Below are positions 13,188 to 22,998 of a stretch of 64,000 nt of DNA, in pieces. The translations under genes were made by a program, and so were the position numbers. Below the pieces are notes generated by a model. It searched no databases, had not been told where the DNA came from, and saw only the letters and a list, made by a program, of their open reading frames with translations. Source of the DNA: Jannaschia sp. W003 (lineage in GTDB: Bacteria; Pseudomonadota; Alphaproteobacteria; Rhodobacterales; Rhodobacteraceae); the NCBI RefSeq assembly GCF_025144335.1, contig NZ_CP083539.1:2853501-2917500 (forward strand), written 5' to 3'. The stretch's first letter is position 1; the number at the start of each line of letters is the position of its first letter.

Positions 13188-13703
13188 TCAGCGGTCCTCG
13201 AGGGGCTGGAAGGTCGCACGGTCCGGGCAGGCCGGGGCGGTGGCGGAGCCGTCGTAGGCCTTGGCGCCGCAGTCGTTCAGCTCGTGCCACGCCCACCCCC
13301 GCCCGTCGCGGGCGAGCGCCACGACGCGGTCCACGCCGTAGGCGGCGTCGGTCCAGGCGGTGTGAGCGGTGGCCTCGCCGCTCTCGATCAGGGCGGCGAT
13401 GGCGGCGGCGTCAAAGCAGTCGAACCAGCCGGGGGCGACGGTGGGCGCGGGGCGCGGGCGGTCGGGCGCCTCGTGGGGCGGCACGTCGTGGGTGAAGCAG
13501 GCGCGGAAGCCCAGGGGCGAGGAGCGCGAGACGATGGCCTCCACGTCCCAGGCGGCGAGCGGCACGCGCCGGCCCTCCTCCTCGAGGGTGAGCGTCACCG
13601 GGCCCTCGACCCGGTCCCAGTAGGCGTAGGCCTGCGAGTACCACAGCCCCGCGCCGCCGATCAGGCAGGCGAGCAGCAGAGCGATGACGACGACCTTGCC
13701 CAC
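13188..13703 (-). CDS. Small membrane-anchored protein of the glyQ-glyS interval (DUF6446-like)
   Basis: A 171-residue protein with one N-terminal transmembrane segment (VVVIALLLACLIGGAGLWY, about residues 4-22) and a periplasmic remainder with four cysteines (in FRACFTHD, FDCFDAA, LNDCGAKA and PACPDR) that could form disulfides. I recognise it as the small protein usually found beside glyS in Rhodobacterales (DUF6446); no function is established. Its stop abuts the glyS start, which implies translational coupling. Confidence 0.7.
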   Translation of the reverse strand: MGKVVVIALLLACLIGGAGLWYSQAYAYWDRVEGPVTLTLEEEGRRVPLAAWDVEAIVSRSSPLGFRACFTHDVPPHEAPDRPRPAPTVAPGWFDCFDAAAIAALIESGEATAHTAWTDAAYGVDRVVALARDGRGWAWHELNDCGAKAYDGSATAPACPDRATFQPLEDR

Positions 13704-13767
13704 ACGCGCCTCCTCGGGGTCCGGGCGGCCCTCTACGACGGGGGCCGTGCGGGGGCAAGGAAGCGGG

Positions 13768-14511
13768 TCAGACCCAGTCGAGGAACACCCGCCCGTCCGG
13801 GAACGCCTCGGCCATCTCGCGGCGAAGGGCCGCGAAGTCCCCGCGCAGGGCGGGGAACTTGCGTTCGTGGGTCTCGACCACCGTGGCGGGGATGCGCGCG
13901 AGCAGGCCGCGGGCGTGGAGCGCGCGCAGGAGCGCGATCTCGGCGCCCTCCACGTCCATCTTCAGCAGCGCGAGGCGTCCCGGCGCGAGGCCCGGCGCCA
14001 CGTCCGGCGCCCGCCCGTCGAGGAGCGCCCCCAGGGTGGCGGGCAGGTCCACAACCTCGACCTCGACGCCCACGCCCGTGCCCACCTCGGCCGCCCGAAC
14101 CCCCTCCACCAGCGTCGAGCCGACCGTGCCCGCCAGGGGATCGTCGTCGAAGCGAGCGGAGCGGTGCAGCACGGCGCGCCCCGCCGCGGTCCCGGCGGCG
14201 GCGTTCACGAGGTGGACGCCAGGTGCGTCACCGATCCGCGCGCGCAGGGCGCGGAATGCGACGGGGTCCGGCTCGAGGGCCAGCACGGCGGCGCCCGTGG
14301 CGGCGAAGCGCTCGGACACGGCGCCCACATTGGCGCCGCAGTCCACGGCGACGTCGCCCGGCCCCAGGAGGCGCAGCAGGCCCTGCATCATGCCCTCGGC
14401 ACGCGCCAGCTTCCGCTGGCGCGCCACGCGGCGCTTCGTGCGCTGCACGCGCCCGGCGATCTCGGCGGCGGGGTCGATGGCGGCGGGGGCGGCGGCTGTG
14501 GGGCTGGGCAT
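13768..14511 (-). CDS. FkbM family methyltransferase
   Basis: A 247-residue protein with an SAM-binding Rossmann fold. Motif I is GDVAVDCGANVGAVSERFA, followed by VLALEPDPVAFRALRARIG. The FkbM-type block LLKMDVEGAEIALLRAL precedes ARIPATVVETHE. Family members O-methylate sugars, polyketides or other small molecules; the substrate here is unknown. I chose the ATG at 14511 because the upstream part of the frame lacks family similarity and overlaps glyQ. It sits between glyQ and the DUF6446-like gene, an unusual passenger in that interval. Confidence 0.8.
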   Translation of the reverse strand: MPSPTAAAPAAIDPAAEIAGRVQRTKRRVARQRKLARAEGMMQGLLRLLGPGDVAVDCGANVGAVSERFAATGAAVLALEPDPVAFRALRARIGDAPGVHLVNAAAGTAAGRAVLHRSARFDDDPLAGTVGSTLVEGVRAAEVGTGVGVEVEVVDLPATLGALLDGRAPDVAPGLAPGRLALLKMDVEGAEIALLRALHARGLLARIPATVVETHERKFPALRGDFAALRREMAEAFPDGRVFLDWV

Positions 14512-14570
14512 GGGCGGCGCTCCGGGGGTCGGCCCGGGCGGGATACGACGCCATTCCCTAACGCGAGGTG

Positions 14571-15494
14571 TCAGGCGGCGGCGTGCCCGCCCGCGGGCGT
14601 CAGGAGGAACGCGTCGGCGCAGGCCTTGGCCAGCGCGCGGACCCGGCCGATGTAGCTCTGCCGCTCGGTCACCGAGATCACGCCGCGGGCATCCAGGAGG
14701 TTGAAGATGTGGCTGGCCTTGATGCACTGGTCGTAGGCCGGGTGGGCCATCACGATGCGCCGCCCCGTGCGCGGGTCCTCGGCGGGCTGCCCGAGGATGG
14801 CGCGGCACTCGGCCTCGGCCTCCTCGAAGTGGCGCAGGAGCACCGCGGTGTCGGCCACGTCGAAGTTCCAGCGCGCGAACTCCTGCTCGGTCTGCAGGAA
14901 CACGTCGCCGTAGCGCAGCGGGATCGGGGCCGAGGGGTCGTTGAAGGCCATGTCCATCACGTGGTCCACGCCCAGCACGTACATCGCCAGCCGCTCCAGC
15001 CCGTAGGTCAGCTCGCCCGAGACCGGGTGGCAGTCGTGGCCGCCGACCTGCTGGAAGTAGGTGAACTGCGACACCTCCATGCCGTCGCACCAGACCTCCC
15101 AGCCGAGGCCCCAGGCGCCCAGCGTGGGCGACTCCCAGTCGTCCTCCACGAAGCGGATGTCGTGGAGCGAGGCGTCAATGCCGATCGCCTCGAGCGAGCC
15201 GAGATACAGCTCCTGCAGGTCGGGCGGGCTCGGTTTGATGAGCACCTGGTACTGGTAGTAGTGCTGCAGCCGGTTCGGGTTCTCGCCGTAGCGCCCGTCG
15301 GTGGGGCGGCGCGAGGGCTGCACGTAGGCGGCGGCCCAGGGCTGCGGCCCAAGCGCGCGCAGGGTGGTGGCCGGGTGGAAGGTGCCCGCGCCGACCTCCA
15401 TGTCGTATGGCTGCAGCACGGCGCAGCCCTTCGCGGCCCAGTAACCCTGGAGGCGCAGGATGATCTCCTGGAAGGAGCGCGGGGCTTCGGACAT
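14571..15494 (-). CDS. glyQ: Glycine--tRNA ligase alpha subunit
   Basis: The catalytic class II subunit, 307 residues. It charges tRNA-Gly together with GlyS. Diagnostic sequence includes [63 protein letters not shown] and [15 protein letters not shown]. The start at 15494 gives the expected N-terminus; upstream in-frame sequence is not conserved. The tRNA-Gly gene at 38.9 kb is a substrate encoded in this same window. Confidence 0.97.
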   Translation of the reverse strand: MSEAPRSFQEIILRLQGYWAAKGCAVLQPYDMEVGAGTFHPATTLRALGPQPWAAAYVQPSRRPTDGRYGENPNRLQHYYQYQVLIKPSPPDLQELYLGSLEAIGIDASLHDIRFVEDDWESPTLGAWGLGWEVWCDGMEVSQFTYFQQVGGHDCHPVSGELTYGLERLAMYVLGVDHVMDMAFNDPSAPIPLRYGDVFLQTEQEFARWNFDVADTAVLLRHFEEAEAECRAILGQPAEDPRTGRRIVMAHPAYDQCIKASHIFNLLDARGVISVTERQSYIGRVRALAKACADAFLLTPAGGHAAA

Positions 15495-15705
15495 GGGAAC
15501 GGCCTCGGATCGGTGTCGCCGCGCGGTGTAGGAGCGCGGCCCGGCCGGGTCAACGCGCCGCCATCCGGGCGGCATTGGCGAAAGCCCGCCGCCGCGCGCG
15601 GCGTGCGCGCAACAGGGCGGCCGGCCACCGCCTGCCCCACCCCTTTCCCTCGGGGCTTCGATACGCAAGGTGCCCGCGCGTGTTCCCCCTTGCGAGGCCC
15701 GTCCG

Positions 15706-17412
15706 ATGCGGATCGTTTCCCTGCTGCTCGCCCTCCACCTCCTCGCCGCCGGCGCCGCGAGCGCGCAGACGGCGTTCGTGCAGATCGAGGCGAAGCCCTC
15801 GCTCGCCGAGGCCGAGAGCCGGGCGCGGGGCTACGCGGGCCTGTTCCCGAACGTGAACGGCTTCTCGCTTCCGGGCCGCTGGTACGGGCTGGCGCTGGGC
15901 CCCTACCCCTCGCCCGAGGCCGCGGACGCCGCGCTCGACCAGTTCCGCGCCCAGAACCTGATCCCGCGCGACAGCTTCGTCAGCGACGGCGGCAACTTCG
16001 GCGAGCGGTTCTGGCCCGCGGGCGTGGCCTCCGCCGCGGATGCCGTCGCCACCACCCCCCTGCCCGTCCCCGCGGCGCCCGCGGCCCCGGACGCCGCCCC
16101 GCCCGAGGAGGACACCCGCGCCGCGCTCGCCTCCGAGGCGGCGCTGGACGGCACCGCGCGCGAGGCGCTGCAGCGGGCGCTGCGCTGGTTCGGCTTCTAC
16201 GACGCCGCGATCGACGGCAGCTTCGGGCGCGGCACCCGCGCCTCGATGGCCGCGTGGCAGACGGCGCGCGGGCTGCAGCCCACGGGCGTGCTGACCACGC
16301 GCCAGCGCGCGGAGCTGCTCGACGACTGGCGCGCCGCGCAGGCCGCCGTGGGGCTGGAGCCGCTGGAGGTGCCCGAGGCGGGGGTCGCGCTGACCGCGCC
16401 GATGGGGCTGGTGCGCTTCGACCGCGTCGAGGCGCCGTTCGTGCACTACGCGCCCGAGGACGAGTCGGGCGTGCGGATGGTGCTGATCAGCCAGGCGGGC
16501 GACCCGGCGAGCCTCGGCGGCCTCTACGAGATCATGCAGACGCTGACCTTCGTGCCCCCCGAGGGACCGCGCGCGCGCGATGCGGGCGCGTTCCGCATCC
16601 GCGGCGAGGCGGCGGACCGCACCACCGAGGTGCGCGCGAAGCTCGACGGGGGCCACGTCGTCGGCTTCGCGCTGAGTTGGCCGCCGGAGCGCGCCGCCGA
16701 GGCGGAGCGGGCGGTCGAAGCGATGGCCGCCAGCCTGCGCAGCACCGGCGCGCCTCTGCCCTCGGCGCCGCTTCCCGCGGGCGGGACGCAAGGACTCGAC
16801 GCGCTGGCCGGGCTCGACGTGCGCCGGCCGCTCCGCTCCGCCGCGGGCTTCTGGGTGGACCGCTCCGGCGCGGTCGCCACGGCAGCGGCCACGGTCGAGG
16901 GCTGCGGACGGGTGACGATCGAGGGCGGCTACGACGCGGCCGTGGCCGCCCGCGCGGGCGGCGTGGCCGTGCTGCGCCCCGCTGCCGCGATCGCCCCCGC
17001 CGAGGTCGCGCGGTTCGCGCCCGAGGAGGGTGCGGCGCGCGCCGACGTCTCCGTGGGCGGCTTCCCGTTCGGCGGCATGCTCGGCGCGGCCACGGTGAGC
17101 CGCGGCACGCTGGAGGCCGCGACGGACGGCGCGGCGCGCCTCCTCCGCCTGCCGCTCGGCGCCGAGCCGGGCGACGCGGGCGGGCCGGTGCTGGACGGCG
17201 AGGGCACGGTGGCGGCCATGCTGCTGCCGAAAGACCCCTCGCGCGCCCTGCCGGGCGGCGCCGCGCTGGCCCTGCCGGCGCGCGCGATCCTTCCCGTCCT
17301 GGCCGAGGCGGGCGTCTCGCCCGAAGCAGCCGCGCCCGCGGGCAGCCTGCGCCCCGAGGCGCTGCGCGAGCGGACCGCGGCGATCACCGCGCTGGTGACC
17401 TGCTGGGAGTAG
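15706..17412 (+). CDS. Secreted peptidoglycan-binding protein with an inactive trypsin-like domain
   Basis: A 568-residue exported protein. A signal peptide ([18 protein letters not shown], about residues 3-20) is followed by a SPOR-like region (22-95), a proline/alanine linker, a PG_binding_1 domain (145-210; [24 protein letters not shown] and [13 protein letters not shown]), a beta-rich middle, and a trypsin-like domain (about 375-535). In that last domain the position of the catalytic histidine (LTNAHVV-type motif) reads [10 protein letters not shown] (391-400), and the GDSGGPV motif reads GDAGGPV with alanine at 491, so both His and Ser are gone. It should bind murein but not cut protein. 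The ATG at 15706 was chosen because the signal peptide begins there. It converges with trkH. Confidence 0.8.
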   Translation: MRIVSLLLALHLLAAGAASAQTAFVQIEAKPSLAEAESRARGYAGLFPNVNGFSLPGRWYGLALGPYPSPEAADAALDQFRAQNLIPRDSFVSDGGNFGERFWPAGVASAADAVATTPLPVPAAPAAPDAAPPEEDTRAALASEAALDGTAREALQRALRWFGFYDAAIDGSFGRGTRASMAAWQTARGLQPTGVLTTRQRAELLDDWRAAQAAVGLEPLEVPEAGVALTAPMGLVRFDRVEAPFVHYAPEDESGVRMVLISQAGDPASLGGLYEIMQTLTFVPPEGPRARDAGAFRIRGEAADRTTEVRAKLDGGHVVGFALSWPPERAAEAERAVEAMAASLRSTGAPLPSAPLPAGGTQGLDALAGLDVRRPLRSAAGFWVDRSGAVATAAATVEGCGRVTIEGGYDAAVAARAGGVAVLRPAAAIAPAEVARFAPEEGAARADVSVGGFPFGGMLGAATVSRGTLEAATDGAARLLRLPLGAEPGDAGGPVLDGEGTVAAMLLPKDPSRALPGGAALALPARAILPVLAEAGVSPEAAAPAGSLRPEALRERTAAITALVTCWE

Positions 17413-17418
17413 CGCCGG

Positions 17419-18867
17419 TCAGGCCATCCAGAAGCGGCGCGTGAACAGCACGTAGACCGCCATCAGCTCCAGCCGCCCCGTCAGCATGGCCGCGATCAGG
17501 ACCCACTTCGCGGGGTCGTTGAGCGGCGCGAAGTTGCCCGCCGGCCCGATGGTCGCGCCGAGGCCGGGGCCGACGTTGGCCAGCGCCGTGGCCGCGCCGG
17601 AGACCGAGGTCACGAAGTCGAGCCCCGTCAGCGCGAGCGCCACCGAGAACATCCCCAGCGAGACCACGAACAGCACGAAGAAGGTCATCACCGAGTTGAG
17701 CACGTCGTCGGTGACGGGCCTGCCGGCGTAGCGGGGCCGGAAGATGCCGTGGGGAGAGTGGATGCGCTTGATCTGCGCGTTCGTGGCCGCGAACAGGATC
17801 TGGTAGCGGAAGATCTTGACCGAGCAGGAAGTCGAGCCCGCGCAGCCCCCGACCAGCCCCAGGAAGAAGAACATCGACACGAGGAAGCCGTCCCACCGCA
17901 TGTAGTCGACGCTCGCGAAGCCGGTGCCGGTGAGGATCGAGGCCACGTTGAAGACCGACTCGCGGAACGCGATCTCGGTGGGGGTCTCGTGGAACCACAC
18001 CACGGCCGCCCAGCAGGCCGCCGCGGCGGCGGCGTAGAAGCCGAGGAAGGCGCGCACCTGCGGGTCGTGCCACAGCGGCCGGGCCTCGCCCGCGACCAGC
18101 CGCACGTAGAGCACGAAGGGGATCGCCGCAGCCAGCATGAACGGCGTGGCGATGTACTCGATCGAGCCCTTGAACGCGCCGAAGCTGGCGTCGTAGTTCG
18201 CGAAACCCCCGGTGCTGACGGTGGTCATGGCATGGACCACGGCGTCGAAGGCGCCCATGCCGGCGGCCCCGTAGGCCAGCGCGCAGGCGACCGTGATGGC
18301 GACGTAGATCGTGGAGATCTGCGCCGATATCTCGGCGGCGCGGGGCAGCACCTTGCCCATGGTGTCGAACGCCTCGGAGCGGAACATCTGCATCCCGCCC
18401 ACGCGCAGCTCGGGCAGGAACACCATCGCCATGACGATGATGCCGATGCCGCCGAACCACTGCAGCAGCCCGCGCCACAGCAGGAGGCCCGCGGGCAGGT
18501 CGTCGAGCCCCGTCAGCACAGTGGAGCCGGTGGTGGTCAGCCCCGACATGGCCTCGAAGAAGCTGTCGGTGAAGGTGGCCCCGGTGGCGCCAAGCGCGAA
18601 GGGCAGCGCGGCGAAGATCGGCAGGGCCACCCAGACGCCGACGGTCAGCAGGAACGTCTGCTGCAGCGTCAGCCGGTCGCGGACCGCGTTGCTGTTGGCA
18701 AGCGCGAGGCACATGCCGGTCACGACCGTCAGGACGCTGGCCTGCAGGAAGGCGGGCCAGTGCCCCTCGCGCTCCACGAGGTCGGCGGCGAGCGGCACGA
18801 GCATCGAGCCGCCGAGGATCACCAGCAGCCAGCCGATCACGTGCCCCGCCGGGCGCGCGTCGATCAC
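17419..18867 (-). CDS. trkH: Potassium uptake protein, TrkH family
   Basis: A 482-residue inner-membrane potassium transporter subunit with the four pore loops of the SKT superfamily: GLTTTGSTVL, TVSTGGFANY, ILTGTGFASVDY and NVGPGLGATIGP, plus the conserved GGCAGSTSCSVKIFR. TrkH works with the cytoplasmic NAD-binding TrkA, which is not in this window. I chose the GTG at 18867; the frame is open to 19029, but that part lies inside murD. It follows the murD stop by 22 bp, so it is the last gene of the division/cell wall operon, where ftsW would normally be expected. Confidence 0.93.
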   Translation of the reverse strand: MIDARPAGHVIGWLLVILGGSMLVPLAADLVEREGHWPAFLQASVLTVVTGMCLALANSNAVRDRLTLQQTFLLTVGVWVALPIFAALPFALGATGATFTDSFFEAMSGLTTTGSTVLTGLDDLPAGLLLWRGLLQWFGGIGIIVMAMVFLPELRVGGMQMFRSEAFDTMGKVLPRAAEISAQISTIYVAITVACALAYGAAGMGAFDAVVHAMTTVSTGGFANYDASFGAFKGSIEYIATPFMLAAAIPFVLYVRLVAGEARPLWHDPQVRAFLGFYAAAAAACWAAVVWFHETPTEIAFRESVFNVASILTGTGFASVDYMRWDGFLVSMFFFLGLVGGCAGSTSCSVKIFRYQILFAATNAQIKRIHSPHGIFRPRYAGRPVTDDVLNSVMTFFVLFVVSLGMFSVALALTGLDFVTSVSGAATALANVGPGLGATIGPAGNFAPLNDPAKWVLIAAMLTGRLELMAVYVLFTRRFWMA

Positions 18868-18889
18868 CGCGCCGGGGTCCGGAGATCGG

Positions 18890-20284
18890 TCACGGGTCCT
18901 CGCCCAGTGCGGCGCGCACGCGGGCGGCGAAGTCCTCGCCCCGGCGCTCGAAGCTGTCGTACTGGTCGAACGAGGCGGCGGCGGGGGCCAGCAGCACGGT
19001 GTCGCCCGGCTCCGCCTCGGCGGTCGCACGGGCCACGGCGGTGGCCATGTCGCCGCAGACCTCCAGCGCCAGCCCCGGGCCGAGGTCCACCGCGAAGCGC
19101 GCCGCCTCGCGGCCGATCACGTAGGCCTTGGCGACGTGGCCGTAGTGGGCGCGCAAGGATTCCAGCCCGCCCTCCTTCTCCAGTCCGCCCACGATCCAGC
19201 GGATGCGCGGAAAGGCCTGCAGCGCCTGGGCGGCCGCATCGACGTTGGTGGCCTTGCTGTCGTTCACGTAGCGCACGCCATCACGCTCCGCGACGTGCTG
19301 CGATCGGTGCGGCAGGCCGGGGTAGGAGCGCAGCCCCGCCTCGATGTCGCGCGGCCCGAGGCCCAGCGCGCGCGCAGCCGCGAAGGCGCAGGCGGCGTTC
19401 TGGTGGTTGTGGCGCCCCGGCAGGCCCGGCACGTCGCGCAGGTCGACGGCCGCGACCTGACTCCCCTTGCGCCACTCCGCCAGCCACCCCTTCGCGGTGG
19501 AGACCTGCCAGCCCGGCCCCTGCGGCTTCTCCTTGGTCACGCGGATCACCCGGTCGTCGGCGGGGCCTTCCGCGAGCTGGTTGGCCATGAACGCGCCCTC
19601 GGCCTCGTCGGTGCCCACGATCGCTCGGTCGGGTCCGCCCTCCGCGAACAGGCGCCGCTTGGCCGCAAAGTAGCCGCCCGGCCCCGCGTGGCGGTCGAGG
19701 TGGTCGGGCGAGAGGTTGGTGAACACGGCCACGTCCGGGGTCAGCGCGCGGGCCAGCTCGGTCTGGTAGCTCGACAGCTCCAGCACCACGATCTCGCCCT
19801 CCTCGGGGGGGTCCAGATCGAGCACGCCGCGGCCGATGTTGCCGGCGAGGTGGGCGGTGCGGCCCGCCTCGCGCAGCACGTGGTGCAGCAGCGCCGAGGT
19901 GGTGGACTTGCCGTTGGAGCCGGTGATCGCGACCACACGGGGGGCGTGGCCGTCGTGGCCGAGCGAGCGGAAGAACAGCCCGACGTCGTTGTCGACCGGC
20001 ACGCCGGCGGCCCAGGCCGCGGCGATGGCCGGGTGCGGGCGGGGATAGAGATGCGGGATGCCGGGCGAGGTCACGAGGCAGGCGACCCCGTCCAGCGCCC
20101 CGGGCTGACTGAGATCGCGCAGCGCGAAACCCTCGGCCGCGGCGCCGTCGCGCCCCCCTGCCCCGTCGTCCCAGGCGACGACCTCGGCGCCCCCGGCGCG
20201 CAGGGCGCGGGCGGCGGTGAGGCCTGAGCGCCCCAGCCCGAGCACGGCGACCGTGGCGCCCTGGAACCCGCGCACCGGGATCAT
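18890..20284 (-). CDS. murD: UDP-N-acetylmuramoyl-L-alanine--D-glutamate ligase
   Basis: Cytoplasmic ligase adding D-glutamate to UDP-MurNAc-L-Ala. The 464-residue length fits. Visible motifs are the N-terminal Rossmann [13 protein letters not shown], the ATP loop [29 protein letters not shown], and the ADP/carbamate region [15 protein letters not shown], with GGLEKEGG and [22 protein letters not shown] at the end. The ATG at 20284 shares four bases with the stop of the preceding 74-residue gene. Confidence 0.96.
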   Translation of the reverse strand: MIPVRGFQGATVAVLGLGRSGLTAARALRAGGAEVVAWDDGAGGRDGAAAEGFALRDLSQPGALDGVACLVTSPGIPHLYPRPHPAIAAAWAAGVPVDNDVGLFFRSLGHDGHAPRVVAITGSNGKSTTSALLHHVLREAGRTAHLAGNIGRGVLDLDPPEEGEIVVLELSSYQTELARALTPDVAVFTNLSPDHLDRHAGPGGYFAAKRRLFAEGGPDRAIVGTDEAEGAFMANQLAEGPADDRVIRVTKEKPQGPGWQVSTAKGWLAEWRKGSQVAAVDLRDVPGLPGRHNHQNAACAFAAARALGLGPRDIEAGLRSYPGLPHRSQHVAERDGVRYVNDSKATNVDAAAQALQAFPRIRWIVGGLEKEGGLESLRAHYGHVAKAYVIGREAARFAVDLGPGLALEVCGDMATAVARATAEAEPGDTVLLAPAAASFDQYDSFERRGEDFAARVRAALGEDP

Positions 20285-20505
20285 CGCGCCGCCATCTCCC
20301 AGCCCGCGCGGCGCAGGTCCGCCCACGCGCTCCCGCCCGCGGGCGCCGGCTCGCCCGCCCCGGCGGCGCGCCACCCGCTCGCCACCGGCGCGAGCATCAC
20401 ACCCAAGCCCACGGCGCAGGCCAGCGCGCCCCAACGGGCGGCGCGCGTGCCGAAGCGCTGCGGAGGCGCGGTGCGGTCGATCAGGGGGTTCCGGAGGCGG
20501 ATCAT
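20281..20505 (-). CDS. Small membrane protein between mraY and murD
   Basis: A 74-residue protein with one hydrophobic stretch ([19 protein letters not shown], roughly residues 27-45), preceded by a basic, proline-containing N-terminus and followed by an alanine/glycine-rich tail. It starts at ATG 20505, 41 bp after the mraY stop, and its TGA overlaps the murD ATG (ATGA). The coupling and the position inside an essential operon argue that it is translated. I know no function; a membrane factor for precursor or divisome assembly is only a guess. Confidence 0.65.
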   Translation of the reverse strand: MIRLRNPLIDRTAPPQRFGTRAARWGALACAVGLGVMLAPVASGWRAAGAGEPAPAGGSAWADLRRAGWEMAAR

Positions 20506-20546
20506 GGGGGCGAGTGGAAGCGCGCGGGCGGCGGGGGCGCAAGCCC

Positions 20547-21629
20547 CTAGCGCACCTTCAGCGTGGCCAGCCCGACGAGGGCGAGGATCAGGGCGATGAT
20601 CCAGAAGCGGATCACCACCTGCGGCTCGGCCCAGCCCTTCTTCTCGAAGTGGTGGTGGATCGGCGCCATCAGGAAGACCCGGCGGCCCGTGGACTTGAAG
20701 TAGAGCACCTGCACGATCACCGACAGCGCCTCGGCCACGAACACGCCGCCGATGATGGCCCAGACCAGCTCGTGCTTCGTGACCACGGCCACGGTGCCGA
20801 GCCCGCCGCCTAGTGCGAGGGAGCCGGTGTCGCCCATGAACACGGCCGCGGGCGGGGCGTTGTACCACAGGAAGCCGAGGCCGCCGCCGATGAGGGCCGC
20901 GCAGAAGATCAGGAGCTCGCCCGTGCCGGGCACGTAGTGGACGCCGAGATACTCGGTGAAGTCGGTGCGCCCCACGGCGTAGGCGATCACGCCGAGGCTC
21001 CCGGCTGCGATCATCACCGGCATGATCGCGAGGCCGTCCAGCCCGTCGGTCAGGTTCACGGCGTTGGCGCTGCCCACGATCACAACCATGGCGAAGGGGA
21101 TGAACGCCCAGGAGAGGTTGAGCACGTACTCGTTCACGAAGGGCAACGCGAGGCGGCCCGACAGCTCGGGCGGGTGCGCCCAGGTGGCGACCAGCGCCAC
21201 CACCAGCGCGATGGCGAAGCCGAGCACCAGCCGCACGCGGCCCGGCACCCCCTTCGTGTTGCCCGCCGAGACCTTGGCGTAGTCGTCCACGAAGCCGATC
21301 GCGCCGTAGCAGATGGTGGTGAACAGCACGAGCCAGACATAGGGGTTGTCGAGTCGCGCGAAGAGCAGGGTCGCCACCGAGATCGCGCCGAGGATCAGCA
21401 CGCCGCCCATGGTGGGGGTGCCGGCCTTGGCGAAGTGGGACTCGGGGCCGTCGTCGCGGATCGGCTGGCCCTTGCCCTGGCTCCGGCGCAGCAGGTCGAT
21501 CAGCGGCTGGCCGAACAGGAAGCCGAACACCAGCGCGGTGAAGAAGCTGAGGCCGGCGCGCACGGTGATGTAGCGGAACAGGTTGAGCGGGCCGCCCCCG
21601 TCGCTGAGGTCCGCGAGCCAGTAGAGCAT
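20547..21629 (-). CDS. mraY: Phospho-N-acetylmuramoyl-pentapeptide-transferase
   Basis: Integral membrane enzyme that makes lipid I by joining UDP-MurNAc-pentapeptide to undecaprenyl phosphate. It has 360 residues and about ten transmembrane segments. Signatures are the aspartates in [28 protein letters not shown], and the cytoplasmic histidine loop [15 protein letters not shown]. It starts one base after the murF stop. Confidence 0.97.
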   Translation of the reverse strand: MLYWLADLSDGGGPLNLFRYITVRAGLSFFTALVFGFLFGQPLIDLLRRSQGKGQPIRDDGPESHFAKAGTPTMGGVLILGAISVATLLFARLDNPYVWLVLFTTICYGAIGFVDDYAKVSAGNTKGVPGRVRLVLGFAIALVVALVATWAHPPELSGRLALPFVNEYVLNLSWAFIPFAMVVIVGSANAVNLTDGLDGLAIMPVMIAAGSLGVIAYAVGRTDFTEYLGVHYVPGTGELLIFCAALIGGGLGFLWYNAPPAAVFMGDTGSLALGGGLGTVAVVTKHELVWAIIGGVFVAEALSVIVQVLYFKSTGRRVFLMAPIHHHFEKKGWAEPQVVIRFWIIALILALVGLATLKVR

Positions 21630-21630
21630 C

Positions 21631-22998
21631 CTAGATCTCCTCGAGGTTGCGGATGCCCCGGACCAGGGCGGCCATGCGCATGGAGAGCGAGCCCTTCACC
21701 AGCACCGCGTCGCCGGGGCGAACGAGGTCGCGCAGATACGGGACCAGCGCCTCGGCGGTGTCGGCGTGGTGGCCCCGCGCGTCGGCGGGCAGGGCGTCGT
21801 GCAGGTGGCGCATGAGCGGGCCCACGGTGTGGACCTCGTCGAGCATGGCGAGGCCGTCGTGGTCGGCCAGCGCGGCGTGGAGCGCGGGACCGGTGGGACC
21901 GAGCTCGCGCATGTCGCCCAGGATCGCCACGCGCCGGGCGTGGCGCGGCACGGGGGCCGAGGCCAAGAGGTCGAGCGCGGCGCCCACCGAGGCGGGGTTC
22001 GCGTTGTAGGCGTCGTCGATCAGGTCGACCGGGGCCGCGTCGGGGCCGAGCCGCACGGCATGGCGGCGCCCCCGGCCCTCGGGCGGGGTCCAGTCGGCCA
22101 GCGCCAGCGCGGCGCGCGCCACGTCGGCGCCGAGGTGATGGCAGGCCGCGAGCACGGCGAGGGCGTTCATGGCGAAGTGCGCGCCCGGCGCGCCGATGCG
22201 GAAGGCGAGCGGCCCCACCGGCGTCTCGGCGGCGCAGGCCACGGAGTCGGGGCCGGCGGCGACGTCCGTGAGGCGCCAGTCGCCCGCGCGCCCAAAGCTC
22301 ACGGTGCCGCGCTCGGCGAGGATCGCAGAGGTCTCGAGGTCGGCGTTCCAGATGGCCGTGCCGCCCTCGGGGAGCCCCTCGAAGATGGCGGCCTTCTCGC
22401 GGGCGATGCCCCGGACGTCCTCGAACGCCTCCAGGTGGACCGGCGCCACGTTGGTGACCACGGCCACGTCCGGCCGGGCCTGCCGGGCGAGGGGCGCGAT
22501 CTCGCCGGGGTGGTTCATGCCGATCTCGATCACGGCGAAGTCGGCGTCCTCGGGGGTGCCCGCCAGCGTCAACGGCACGCCCCAGTGGTTGTTGAAGCTC
22601 CGCACGGCGGCATGGACCCGGCCCTGCCGCGCGAGGCAGTGGCGCAGCATCTCCTTCGTGGAGGTCTTGCCGACGCTGCCGGTGACGGCGACGACCTTCG
22701 CTCGCGTGCGTTCCCGGCCCGCCCGGCCCAGCGCCTCCAGCCCCGCCTGCACGTCGTCCACGACGAGGAGGCGCGCGGGATCGACGCCCTCGGGCACGCG
22801 GGACACCAGCGCCGCCGCGGCCCCCTTGGCGAGCGCGTCGGCCACGAAGTCGTGCCCGTCCCGCTCGGCCTTCAGGGCCACGAACAGGTCACCCTCCCGG
22901 ATCGAGCGGGTGTCGATGGACAGCCCCCCCGCCTTCCAGTCCGAGCCGGTGCGGCCGCCCGTGGCGCGGGCGGCATCCGCGGCATGCCAGAGCGTCAC
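21631..22998 (-). CDS. murF: UDP-N-acetylmuramoyl-tripeptide--D-alanyl-D-alanine ligase
   Basis: Adds D-Ala-D-Ala to the UDP-MurNAc-tripeptide. It has 455 residues. ATP loop [17 protein letters not shown], then [44 protein letters not shown] and [12 protein letters not shown] are all family-typical. The start is GTG at 22998, fused to the murE stop as GTGA; the open frame continues upstream into murE, so the longer version is rejected. Confidence 0.96.
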   Translation of the reverse strand: MTLWHAADAARATGGRTGSDWKAGGLSIDTRSIREGDLFVALKAERDGHDFVADALAKGAAAALVSRVPEGVDPARLLVVDDVQAGLEALGRAGRERTRAKVVAVTGSVGKTSTKEMLRHCLARQGRVHAAVRSFNNHWGVPLTLAGTPEDADFAVIEIGMNHPGEIAPLARQARPDVAVVTNVAPVHLEAFEDVRGIAREKAAIFEGLPEGGTAIWNADLETSAILAERGTVSFGRAGDWRLTDVAAGPDSVACAAETPVGPLAFRIGAPGAHFAMNALAVLAACHHLGADVARAALALADWTPPEGRGRRHAVRLGPDAAPVDLIDDAYNANPASVGAALDLLASAPVPRHARRVAILGDMRELGPTGPALHAALADHDGLAMLDEVHTVGPLMRHLHDALPADARGHHADTAEALVPYLRDLVRPGDAVLVKGSLSMRMAALVRGIRNLEEI

